This document shows positions 46,001-54,475 of a stretch of DNA of 64,000 bases, piece by piece. The position numbers and the translations under genes were made by a program. The notes under the pieces were generated by a model. It did no database searches, was not told where the DNA came from, and saw nothing but the letters and a program-made list of their open reading frames with translations. Source of the stretch: Thermothielavioides terrestris NRRL 8126 (taxonomy: Eukaryota > Ascomycota > Sordariomycetes > Sordariales > Chaetomiaceae); contig NC_016457.1 of the NCBI RefSeq assembly GCF_000226115.1, positions 1,426,001 to 1,490,000 of the forward strand. Reading direction: 5' to 3'. The first letter of the stretch is position 1, and the number at the start of each line of letters is the position of its first letter.

Positions 46001-46864
46001 GGCGCCAGTGCCGAGGCACCTGCCACTAACGCCTCACCTGCTGAAGAGCCAACGCTCAAAGATCTGTTAATCAAGCTCGCCGGCCAAATACAGGCCATCC
46101 CGAGCGAGCAGCGGGCGGCGCATGATCAGAACGAGGATAAACTCGACGAAAGCGACGAAGGCGTTCCCGCATATGCGCCGCAGCTCCGCAAGATCGAACG
46201 GCTCCTCTCTGAACTCACCGAGCAGCCTAAGGAAGGGGAGGCCGCCGAGAAAGACGAGAGAGGCCGAGTCGTCGAGTCGGGCACCGTGTCTGTCGAGGCT
46301 GGCGGGGAGGTTGCCGAGAAGAAGCACGAGCAGGCCGCGGAAGACGACGGGAAGACCACGCCGGAGGCCGCGCCCACTGGTCCAGCCACCACCACCGAAG
46401 CCGGCCAAGGCGCCACCCAGGGCCTCGTCGAGGAGCCCACCGGCGGGGAGGTCTACGGGCTGATCCTCACGATCCGCAACAAGGTCAACGGCGAGTACGT
46501 GGTGCGGCCGCAGCGGATGCGGGCCCAGCACCAGTGGACGGTCGAGTACGCCATGGAGGAGATCAGCCCGGCGCGGGTGCACAACCTGTACCAGATGGTG
46601 ATCCGCCGCCGCCGCAAGGCCCTCTACCCGGAGGAGCGCGACGACCAGTCCTCCGCCGCGCGCTGGCACGCCATGTTCCAGGGCCGCCTCGAGCGCTACA
46701 GCGAGCGCGGCCGCAGGTTCCGCTCCCGCGAGAACCGCCGCCAGCGCTCCCAGCCCGTCCACGTCTACGGCGTCGACAGGCCCTACCCGTACCATGCGGT
46801 CTTCCCGGAAGACGCCGAGGACGCCACCAAGGGCGCCGAGGGCGCCGCCGGCGGTAAGCAGTAG
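43025..46864 (+). CDS. PET127: Pet127 family mitochondrial RNA-processing protein
   Basis: Single exon, 1279 residues. Residues 1-48 form a mitochondrial targeting sequence (MLQLSRQGRSALRSRF, then RRCAARQYST). A Gln tract follows (about 53-78), then a Lys/Glu-rich segment to about 190. Residues ~329-364 hold six VNSPAV repeats. The Pet127 core spans about 450-831 (LAYGLDRVLFNPGVYHLQDP, FKYPVDSYNFTRITRAPAAT, ETRGANGGTPFMYIFAKP). A long acidic insertion (~840-1140) precedes a conserved C-terminal block (GLILTIRNKVNGEYVVRP). Yeast Pet127 is a mitochondrial inner-membrane-associated protein needed for 5' processing and turnover of mitochondrial mRNAs. The protein is much longer than the yeast one (about 800 residues) because of the low-complexity insertions. 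It converges on the rhomboid gene. Confidence 0.93.
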   Translation: MLQLSRQGRSALRSRFICTSCRTLLLASGAPPPRLLGVAARRCAARQYSTEPQEQKQQQQQQPQQQQQQQQQQQQQQHSAEKPDSRREVTPGAGQGPEKKPEHFKKEADNEREKKETEKEAEEHAVKETSKQAKAKAKAKEKAKARRKKAKLRKKARKEARKKADLEAKKEAKKEVNKVKRAKKVAKERGPDSEAEQTPPPPGRRQVSRKTGAISRSKLQLWSETLKILGNIQKGQATSASTARDAAGTNAHAAASAAGQNRGSHEAQTTLDRKPPVETNELAGALAMLKRVLRQELQEDAPHISKASAKPARSRLRPAFMPTEEKAAAVNSPAVVNSPAVVNSPAVVNSPAVVNSPAVVNSPAVVSTATQASGAAEKPTADDQPVEKADVAKPARPRPSPLSPQPPKLLSALEPSPFLGRRRKRAAFTVSRIDARKLELTPVEKPQPPVSRLAYGLDRVLFNPGVYHLQDPRSRVFNFDPYLARIMPIKEFDFNAIKQYVTSSKDTTLIKTAAEHGKKYTGSTSSMTSTLSHFHFLLSAWRRINPAMMSFKYPVDSYNFTRITRAPAATFLHWKDGTYAIDADKEFDTANILSMLGKSMEKFLTLPKEKFEKYRRSNSDQLTDEDRNGPESYHYTTMGDFLMRSQLDAYDPRLPGTGMFDLKTRAVISIRMDARDYHKGLGYEIRKRFGPWESFEREYFDMIRSAFLKYSLQVRMGRMDGIFVAFHNTERIFGFQYIPLEEMDVSLHGQANLTLGDREFKLSVHLLNKVLDKVTAKFPGRSLRLHFETRGANGGTPFMYIFAKPVTPPEIEKVQGAARATIEEFERRILGLARQEEPPPEEAEDDGEEAMDELDAEDFDEAEDYEAASSGTWEDVMNKVEDELEDEEHGVTFVRDAIEDALQESGLLRGTAPDDIPRYVDAFLDALTKDKGRPTVPGGPESAETARDQLTELVESKPPVEPAEDGSEPDGTETSAPTAASEHEGSGHETRDGASAEAPATNASPAEEPTLKDLLIKLAGQIQAIPSEQRAAHDQNEDKLDESDEGVPAYAPQLRKIERLLSELTEQPKEGEAAEKDERGRVVESGTVSVEAGGEVAEKKHEQAAEDDGKTTPEAAPTGPATTTEAGQGATQGLVEEPTGGEVYGLILTIRNKVNGEYVVRPQRMRAQHQWTVEYAMEEISPARVHNLYQMVIRRRRKALYPEERDDQSSAARWHAMFQGRLERYSERGRRFRSRENRRQRSQPVHVYGVDRPYPYHAVFPEDAEDATKGAEGAAGGKQ
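43189..43258 (+). repeat. CAG/CAA repeat coding for polyglutamine in PET127
   Basis: Mixed CAG and CAA codons give an almost pure run of Gln near residue 55-78, interrupted by Pro. CAG is used at both ends and CAA in the middle. It lies between the targeting sequence and the charged region, so length changes should be tolerated. Confidence 0.9.
44012..44119 (+). repeat. Six 18-bp tandem repeats in PET127
   Basis: GTCAACTCCCCGGCAGTG is repeated six times head to tail, encoding VNSPAV each time. Five units are identical and one carries a single silent change (GCC for GCA at about 44080). Such near identity means the array arose or was homogenised recently. Confidence 0.95.
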
Positions 46865-47821
46865 TTTATTGCGGATCGGCGCCCGGGGGTGGGGAAAAAG
46901 GGAGGGGGGAGGGGGAGAAGGGGAGTACTTGGGGAGGACTGGGAAAAAGGAAGGCATAAAAGTACTGTGGGAGATGAAGATGGGGTTTGGCGCACAATTG
47001 GCCGGTTCTGCAACTAAATGTACATCATATTGTATATTTGAATGCGGGATTCCGTCAATCGTGGTTCTTGGTCTGCCAAGCTGGTTGGCGATAGATTTCT
47101 CAGCTTGTACTACCACTTGTATCATATTTATAGACTACGGCGTTTGTTTACCCATCTGACTGTCTGCTGTCATTAAGTTACTCGCACCCTTGCAGTACCT
47201 GACTGAGTCTGGCCACACGCGATAGAAAGTCAGAGTAACCACTTCCTGGGTCGTCAGCTTCGGAGTCGACAGGTGATCCATCCATCCATCCATCCATTCA
47301 TCGATGACTTTTCTACACCGCAGCCTTCTCCCTTCTTTCCCTTCGTCTACTAAATACATAAAACAACGTGAGACAACGCAGCGAACCATCCCAGCCGGAT
47401 TAACGCCAAAGCCCTGAAAAACGCCCACGGAAGGACAAAAAAAGAAAGCAGTGATTGATTAATTCAAATTCAAGACACCCCCATGGTGCCCCATAAACGC
47501 CGCTGCTATGCAATGGAGTGTGCGACAGAGAGATTATTATGCCCCCTTTTCCTTGTTCACAGCACGCCTCCATCTCGCCCACCCCCCTGGCTGAATCGCG
47601 GACCCCTTAAACCCGTCCCCCTTTATTTTCTACCCAACAAGCAGATGGTGGTTGGGTGTGCTCCGCTAGGCGATGGGAAATACCACGAGTTCCCATCCAT
47701 CAAATAATAATAATATCCTTCCCCGTTAATGTACCGTGACTGATTCCACGGCTGTCTTGCCCGCGAGGAGGCGATAAAGGGAAGAAAAAAAAAAAAAAAT
47801 AAAGTATGCGCATTAGCGTCG
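46865..47821. other. Convergent intergenic region, PET127 / rhomboid
   Basis: The 3' flanks of two converging genes. It contains a CCAT microsatellite at about 47277-47302 and a 14-A run at about 47785-47798. No gene is supported. Terminators of both genes should lie here. Confidence 0.5.
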
Positions 47822-49549
47822 TTAACTCCCCGGAAGCTGCAAGTTGCCGATATCGCACCAGTTGCTGACGGGCTAGATTGCATCAAACGGCAACGCATTA
47901 GCTCAGTCTCCGCCAATGGAGCAACGAGACACAGACACACACAGAGAGAGAGAGCAACTTACCAAGCAACTGAGATACTTGCACCAGCTGCAGGTGGCGC
48001 GGTAGATGTAAAAGTTATTGAGCAGCAGGATGAAGACGACGGTGACGACGACGAGGGCGCCGGCGCGGATGAGCCACCAGGCCCACCAGAGGGGCTTGCG
48101 GCCCTTGAAGAAGCCGACCGGGTTCTGGAGGAAGCCGGGCGGGGTGCCGAGGGCGGCGGAGCCGCGGCTGACGTGGGAGCTGGCGTAGGGGACGTCGTCG
48201 CCGATGCGGCGGCGCAGCGAGTTGGGCGAGTGCAGCACGCAGATGCCCAGGGCGAGGCCCATGAGGAAGCCGCCGATGTGGGAGAAGTTGTCGAGCCCGG
48301 GGAGCAGGCCGAGCACGAAGGAGATGACGACGTCGAGGACGATGAAGGCGAGGTCCCGGACCGGGTTGACGCGGTCGCGCCACGAGTAGAGCAGGTCGAG
48401 CAGGGTCAGGGCGATGATGCCGAAGAGGGCGCCCGAGGCGCCGGTCGACGCGATGCCGGTCGCAGCGAAGTTGCCGCCCAGAACGAAGCCGAAGATGCCG
48501 GCGCTCATGTAGACGAGGAAGAAGCGGATCGAGCCGATGGACTTCTCCATGTCGCGGCCCAGGGTCAGCTGGAGCAGCATGTTGAAGCCGATGTGGATGA
48601 CGCCGGCGTGCATGAAGATCGGGGTGATGAAGCGGAACCACTGGTTCGGGGCCGGCTGGGTGTCGAGCGGCGTGCCCGGTTTGTAGGCCGGCTCCGGCAC
48701 GCCGCCGAAGCCGCAAAGCTCCGAGAGCGTGCACCTGTTCTCGGGGAGGGTCGGGTCTTGCGAGGTGGAGTTCGGGCACGGCCAGGGCAGCGGTTCATTC
48801 GCGTTCTGGATGCCCTCCATGTTGTGCATGCAGGGGACGAAGCGGGCGCCCATGTTGACGAGGATGTAAGGGGACGGACCGATCATGGGGTTGAACGATG
48901 GGTGAATCATGATGGGGGATCCGGTTTCCGTCGCTGGGTAGGCGTCAGCCCGAGTCAAGGAGAGGAGCAAGAGAGTCTGGCAGGCAGAGGGTTGGGGGGG
49001 GGAGAAAACTTCAAGCTCACCGTTCTTGACGATCTCGCCAATGAAGACGGCCGCCTGGACGAGGGTGAAGAAGTAGACGACGAACGGGATCTTCTTGCGG
49101 CCGGAGCCCAACATGCCCAGCTCGCCAAAGCGCACGCGGCCCCGGCGCGGCTTCTTCGGGCGCGGCGCGTCGTAGACATGGTCCTGCATCTCTTCATCTT
49201 TTGGCGGGGGCCGCGGGGCGCTGTCCTGGAGCGGGATGTCGTCGGCGGAGTGGTTGTAGGTCATGTCGTCTGGCGAGACGGGCGAGTGGCCGTGGTAGGC
49301 GGTGTCTTGGTGGCTCAAACGGTGCTGGCTCGAGGACGGAGTGGGCTGGTGCGTGCTTGCGGGATACACATGATCGTCGAACACGGTTTCAAAGGGCGAA
49401 GCGGACACGCCTTGTGAGGGCCGCGCGCCGGGCGCGAGATTTGGCTGCGAGCTGTACGGGGGAGCGAACGTCGAGGTGGACGAGGAAGAGTGGTAGGCCG
49501 CATCGGGTAGCGGCTTTTGGTGTGGGTTGTAGTAGTCGTTTGCCGCCAT
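47822..49549 (-). CDS. Rhomboid intramembrane serine protease
   Basis: Three exons (49549-49021, 48933-47963, 47872-47822) give 516 residues. A long cytosolic Pro/Ser-rich N-terminus precedes the first membrane helix (~152-175, KIPFVVYFFTLVQAAVFIGE). A Cys-rich luminal loop with PILVN- and WPCPN-like segments follows, then a HAGVIHIGFNMLLQ helix. The catalytic motif is GASGALFG (Ser343), with His395 in SHIGGFLMG. A seventh helix (WWLIRAGALVVVTVVFILLL) ends in CSWCKYLSCLPVSNWCDIGN. Both dyad residues are present, so it should be active, in the secretory pathway or plasma membrane type. The first intron (49020-48934) is 87 bp, a multiple of three without a stop, so reading through it adds 29 residues. 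Its GTGAGC donor and CCCAG acceptor, and the low-complexity peptide it would encode, argue that it is removed. The start context (AAAATGG) is strong. Confidence 0.92.
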
Positions 49550-51462
49550 TTTCGTTGGGGACTAGCAACGGGACGGCCAGGTCGTTTCCCCGGGCTCGCA
49601 GGAGCAGGAGCTCCGAAACGCAATCTCCTGGGCCAAGCGACCGAAACCCCACTCCCCAGGTAGCTGCTGGAGAAACGGCCCGCTGAGAGATGTCGAAACA
49701 ACGAACAGGGTACGGAGTGGGAAAGGGACGGCGGCCGACCGCGACACCGAAAATCAGACCCGGGCGCAAGTAAACGGCGTCGTGGTCGGGAGGTCGAGGC
49801 GGGTCAGGCGACGAATTTGACAGCCGCGGGTCTTGCGTGTTTCGGACGGGCGCGGATGCGCAGCAGACAGGGATTCCCGCAGGCGCCTGAAAGTCGTGTG
49901 GGAAGCGAAGCGAACGGTCACGTCGCACTGTCACAGACACTGCGCACCACACTACCCACGTGCCAAGCAGCAGCGTTTCGGTTTGGTTCGCGCGGGCTTT
50001 GGTTTGTGTCGTAGAGAGTGGGAATTGGGAAAATGATCAAGAATGCAAGATTTGCAAGTCAGACAGCTTATGTTGAATGTGCACGGTGGTTGCCAGGGCT
50101 GCTGGCCGATCAGGCGTCCCTTTTCATCCGTTGTTAGTGGAGCTCGCACTGCCTGTTGGCACGGCCACAGTGGAGTTGTCCAGGGAAGTCAACAAGATGG
50201 CTGTGGTTGATCATCCCGTGAGAAAACCCGGGGGCTGAAAAGACGTGCAAGGAGAAGGATCGACTCCGTCCGCCAGAAAACTAACGTGGCAAGAGAGGAG
50301 GCCGAGGTGGGGAGAGGCCGCTCATGCAGCTGTTGTGCACGGAAGTGAGTCGGGCCCATCCTCAGAAGTGGAAGATCCATGGATGGAAGACAGCTAAGTT
50401 CCGTGGAAACGGCCGAGAGACCATGGCTTGGCCTTGATAACTAATCCGTACACTACTGATGGGCAGTTTCGCGCAGCAGGATTTCCACTCTCATGAGAAT
50501 TGAGTGTTTCTGTTTTTGGAAACGCAGGCCCGTCCGACTACACTATTCCGTTCACTACACAATGTACACGAGGAGGCCGCCGTCTCGTGTGCGTGCGCGT
50601 TTCATCTTGAGCCTTGAGCGTGACGAAACCGGCCACTTACAGCCGCTTACGGCCAGCAGAGCGACAGAGCACCCCGACCAACCAGACCAACCAGACCAGC
50701 GCCACTCACAGCTGGGTCAGCCAACACCAGCCGCACCGGCGACAGGTTGACGTGGCCTTGGAGCACGGCGGTGGCTTGATGCGATGGGTTCCACCTCCCG
50801 AGAAAGCCTGCCAAGCTTTTCTGGGGTCGGCCGAAAGATGAGACAGCACAGCCGCTGTTGCATCGCGCGGCCCAGGCGTGTGCCAAGGAAACTCGGCTCA
50901 TCTTCTTGGTGCCGCCCGATAAGATAAGCCTGATGTGGAAGCTCTCGACGTTATTTTATCGACGACAACATGGAGACAGCCTCACGAGACAACCTCCCGC
51001 CGCCGACAATGCGCCTCCTGCTGGCCCTCTGCCGCCAAGATCTGCACAGCTTGACACTGACGACGGCAACAACACGATAGCATTGCCGTGCAATCTGCTA
51101 CAGCACGCGCCTTGCTTCCCGAACCACTCGTCCCCCCAGCCGTCGCACGCGAGATTTCCCAAACCTGCGCCGAAGTCTGCGCGAGGACGACGCGGCTGCT
51201 TCTCAATGGCGCGGTGGGGACAGCAATGCGCCGACTGCCCTGACGTCCTTTTTCGAGTCGGCCGCGGCGGCAAGGAGGGTGGCAACTGCGAGAAAAGCTT
51301 AAGAACGGCGGAAACTTGGATCAGCAAACCTGAGAGGACCGCTAAGGGCTGAGGCCCCACGTGGCTTCGCTCATGAGCCTTGGGCAGCACCGGAGAAGCA
51401 ACCAACGTCCTTTGCCGGGGGCACAATCGGTGGTCTGAGAGATGAATCTAACGAATCTTCAG
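49550..51462. other. Intergenic, 1.9 kb; may contain 5' exons of the 51.5-kb gene
   Basis: The left part should be the rhomboid promoter. In the right part (about 50970-51300) two plus-strand frames are open over 200 bases. One begins METASRDNLPPPTMRLLLAL at 50970. They could be upstream exons of the gene ending at 51835, but I cannot settle a splice chain. A CCAACCAGACCAACCAGACC repeat lies at about 50678-50700. Confidence 0.4.
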
Positions 51463-51493
51463 AAGGACGAAACAACAAGCGCTTCGAGTAGCC

Positions 51494-51835
51494 ATGCTGA
51501 AGGCGAAGAAGGCGGAAATTGCAAAAACAGGTAGGTAAAAGTTGAAATGGCAGCGAAACCAGCGATACACGCTGCAAAGCGGGCACACTTGGTTGATAAG
51601 CGCCTCTACGTCTGGGTCGTGGAACAAGGGGTTCTAGACCCCGTACAAGGCTTGGCTAAGAAGCCGAACAGCAAAGCTACGCCGCCTCTTGGAGCTCATG
51701 GAGCGCGAGAAGCGGCGACTGCGGAAAAAGCTTGGCATTCCCGAGAGGTCGACAGAGCCCAACGAGCTGGAACTGACGCTAGCGGGCAGTGAAGACAAGC
51801 GGCCACGCATAATCCCATGTACATATACAATATAA
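51494..51835 (+). CDS. Small basic helical protein, two or more exons
   Basis: A proposed gene that no single long frame shows. Exon 51494-51530 begins MLKAKKAEIAKT in a good context (GTAGCCATG). A GTAGGT donor at 51531 and a GAACAG acceptor (51666-51671), preceded by GCTAAG as branch site, join it in frame to exon 51672-51835. The 66 residues include AKLRRLLELMEREKRRLRKK, an obvious charged helix, then an acidic stretch and a short tail. The frame is also open upstream to 51463, just after CTTCAG with CTAAC 12 bases before it, a typical fungal intron end. The true gene may therefore start further left, and this would be its C-terminal part. No family recognised. It converges on the gene ending at 51916, 80 bp away. 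Confidence 0.45.
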
Positions 51836-51915
51836 ATACAACCCACCGCACCCACCTTCCGACTTCCAAAATAGCCCCAGCTTTTTTGTCCCCATTGCCA
51901 TCCTCTCCCCCAGCT

Positions 51916-52686
51916 CTACTCCTTCTTCCCCTCCCCTTTCCCCTTCCCGTCCCCTTCCTCGCGGCCCGACTTGTCCTTCCCGCCCCAGACCTCCCTCACC
52001 TGGTCCATAATCAACCCGCCATACCCCTTCCCGCTCTCCAGCGCCTTCCTCTCCTCCTCCAGCCGCTTCTCCTTCCACCCCTCCTCCTCCCCGCCCATCC
52101 ACAGCCGCTCCCACAGCCCGCGCGTGTCCTTGCCCTTGTACGGCCTGCCCTCCGCCTCGGCCCGCCGCCGCCGCTCCGCCTCCATCAGCTCCTTGTTCCG
52201 CACCGCCCGCTCCGTGGGCAGCCATAGCGACGTCGACGACTCTGTCTCCTTCTTCTTCTGGTTTTCCTTTTCCTTCTCCTCCTCCTTTCCCTGCCCCGCG
52301 CCCCCGCTGCTGGAGGAGGAGAAGGAGAAGGAGGGGAACGAGACGCCCAGCATGGCGCCCCACCGCTCCGCCGACCGCGCCGTGATCGACTTGCCCGTGT
52401 AGTCCTCGGCCAGCTGGTTGAAGCCCCAGAAGGCGGCGCCGCCGAGCAGCGCGTTCTGCAGCGTCGACTTGGTCGCCGAGCCGCGCGTCGGGAGCAGCAG
52501 CGCGATGGGGCCGAGGACCGCCATGGCGATGGCCGCGTTGTGCGTGAACTTGTTGTAGGGTGTGGGAGGCGGCGTGCTTTCTTCGGCGGCTGCAGGAGGA
52601 GGAGGAGGAGCGGGAGGAGGGGGTTGTTGTTGCTGTTGTTGGGAGGCGGGCGACGGCCCCGGCGGGGGCGGTTGTTGTGATGGCAT
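51916..52686 (-). CDS. Small fungal membrane-associated protein, unknown function
   Basis: Single exon, 256 residues from Met at 52686 (context AAAAAATGCC). An upstream in-frame Met at 52779 would add 31 residues of ordinary non-coding character. Residues 1-43 are Pro/Gln/Ala-rich. Two short hydrophobic stretches follow: about 50-66 (AAIAMAVLGPIALLLP) and 78-92 (NALLGGAAFWGFNQLA). They are long enough for membrane anchoring but not strongly hydrophobic. The C-terminal half is highly charged and helical (ERAVRNKELMEAERRRRAEA, KEKRLEEERKALESGKGYGG). I recall similar fungal proteins being labelled rhomboid family membrane protein, but no rhomboid catalytic motif is present, and the label should not be carried over. 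A mitochondrial or ER membrane location is possible. Confidence 0.8.
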   Translation of the reverse strand: MPSQQPPPPGPSPASQQQQQQPPPPAPPPPPAAAEESTPPPTPYNKFTHNAAIAMAVLGPIALLLPTRGSATKSTLQNALLGGAAFWGFNQLAEDYTGKSITARSAERWGAMLGVSFPSFSFSSSSSGGAGQGKEEEKEKENQKKKETESSTSLWLPTERAVRNKELMEAERRRRAEAEGRPYKGKDTRGLWERLWMGGEEEGWKEKRLEEERKALESGKGYGGLIMDQVREVWGGKDKSGREEGDGKGKGEGKKE

Positions 52687-53061
52687 TTTTTCTTGGTTGT
52701 TTGAGTCTGCTGCGCAGATCTCGTCGGGTTGCACTTGGATGATCTGAGTATGATGTGAACCGTCAAATCTTCGGATATTCACGGCTGCAATTGCTGACTC
52801 AGCAGACCCGTAGTCGCCTGCCTACTGTGGTAACTCTGGTATTTTTTGGCGACGAGATCCCGATGTCGCGCCTGTGCAACTGAAAAAGGTGGTCCTCGTG
52901 CCACAGCCGTTGCAAACTTGGCACCTCCTGGAGTCGCGACTGCATCCCCATTTGCCGCAGCGCTTTATGATATAGCCCCTGAACGTATTGCCATAGCTCC
53001 TCGCCTCCGACTCACAGTCAGGATTACAAAGTTGGAGAGCCCAGCTCCCCAAGGCTTCTTT
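52687..53061. promoter_or_regulatory. Promoter of the small membrane protein gene
   Basis: 375 bp between two minus-strand genes. It should hold the promoter of the gene starting at 52686 and the terminator of VPS24. No specific site is recognised. Confidence 0.4.
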
Positions 53062-53884
53062 CTAGTTCCTCAAGGCTTCCAGCCTGTTTCGCATCTGATC
53101 CATCATCGCCTCAGTGTTATCGTCCTCCTCTTCTTGCTCGGTTGTCGCAGTAACAGGTTCTACAGCGATTGGGGCAGTGGGCAGCTTCCCGGCGGTTGCC
53201 TTTCGGTCCTTCAGGACCTCCCCTAGCACCTTGTCGACCTCCCTTTCGGCAGCTTCCTCCTCAATGTCAGCCACGCCGTCCTCCGGCAGGTTCTCATGAA
53301 CCATCTCCTCGATGATGCCGGCCTCGATAAGCTCCCTGGAGAGTTCCTGCATCGTGCCTGCAAACTCGGGCAGGCGTATCAGTGCATTAACGTCGCGCAT
53401 GACGCCGGCGCCGGCGCGGATGCTGCCCTCACTCTTCCGCACCGCAAAGGCCTCGTTGACCTGCATCTGAACACTGCTGAGCTGCGCCTTGACCGTATAC
53501 AGGCGGGCCGTCATCCTGCGGCAGCGGATCAGTTCCCGCGCAAAGACGCGCATATCGCGGCGCGCTTGCGCCCGCCGCTGTGGGTCCCGCGACGCCCGCC
53601 TGTCCGCCTCCAGGATCAGCTTCTTCGCCTGCGCTTTTTGCTGCTTGCTCCGCGCGATATCTCGATCCAGCTGGCGGGCGTGGGAACGCATGAGCGCATT
53701 GCATTTTCGCAGCTGTTTTGCGTGTCGCGCGGGTTGTCAGCAGGTCCGACTGGGATCAGGCAAGCAGGTTATCATGGAATGGGGTAGGAGTTATAGCCTC
53801 GATCTCAGCTGCGAGGATGGCAGAATGCGCGCTTACCTGTGCCTGGGGTTCAGGCCCTACAAAGAACTCTCTGAGCTGGTCCAT
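53062..53884 (-). CDS. VPS24: ESCRT-III subunit Vps24/CHMP3
   Basis: Two exons (53884-53837 and 53712-53062) give 232 residues, the usual length. The first exon encodes only MDQLREFFVGPEPQAQ. The second continues LRKCNALMRSHARQLDRDIA, which matches the Snf7-family N-terminal helix (PDPREQVRKCNxLIR in relatives). A long basic helical core follows, then acidic C-terminal segments (EDGVADIEEEAAEREVDKVL) and an end MMDQMRNRLEALRN, fitting the MIT-interacting tail recognised by Vps4. Vps24 co-assembles with Vps20, Snf7 and Vps2 on endosomes for membrane scission in multivesicular body formation. The intron acceptor was placed at AAACAG (53713-53718) because the earlier CCCAG would bring in a stop. 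The 16-residue first exon is easily missed by automatic annotation. Confidence 0.92.
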
Positions 53885-54475
53885 AGCGATGACCGAAGAC
53901 GCTAATGTACTGCGTAGAGTGTAGCAAGAGTCCTCGCAGGGGAAGGAGGTGATGAACCGGATGAAGCACGTCCAAATGCAAAGGCCGTCACGCGGGGCTT
54001 TGTTGGCTCACATGGAAGCGGGCTGTATCGGAAAGTAGCTGGCTGGCTCAGGCGGTCGTGGGCTAGTGCAACGTTGGTATAATGTACAGACGCACCGTGA
54101 ATGTAGTGTCATGTACACGACAGTGTGGCTGTGGGTGGCGGCATCGGCATCGCCGAGGTTCGCTTCCCATTGACGGATACTGGGGCTGCGTAACCCCTGA
54201 GCTAGTGTATGACTCCTGAGCGCCAACAACCAACAATCAGCCACTCGATTAGAATGCACGGATATCATCTCCATGTAGCGACTCAACAAAATACAGCCAG
54301 GCAAATATCACAGGGTATACATCGCAAAGCAGACGCCGACATTCCTTTTTAACCCTTCCTCCTGCCCCTGGGCTGGGCATATTGCCGGCCCCAGTCCCGT
54401 GCGCCAAACAGAACCCCCGCATACACATCACATCTCCAGCACATCTCCAGCACACGCCCAAGCACACACCCTCAC
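53885..54475. other. VPS24 promoter and MAU2 3' flank
   Basis: About 0.6 kb between two minus-strand genes. No further gene is supported. Confidence 0.45.

Noticed and set aside
46067..47125. Minus-strand frame of 352 residues overlapping the end of PET127
   Set aside because: Antisense shadow of the GC-rich Pet127 C-terminus, extended into non-coding DNA.
48173..49417. Long plus-strand frame (414 residues) opposite the rhomboid gene
   Set aside because: Val/Glu/Asp/Arg-rich translation of the antisense of a high-GC gene; the minus strand has clear rhomboid motifs.
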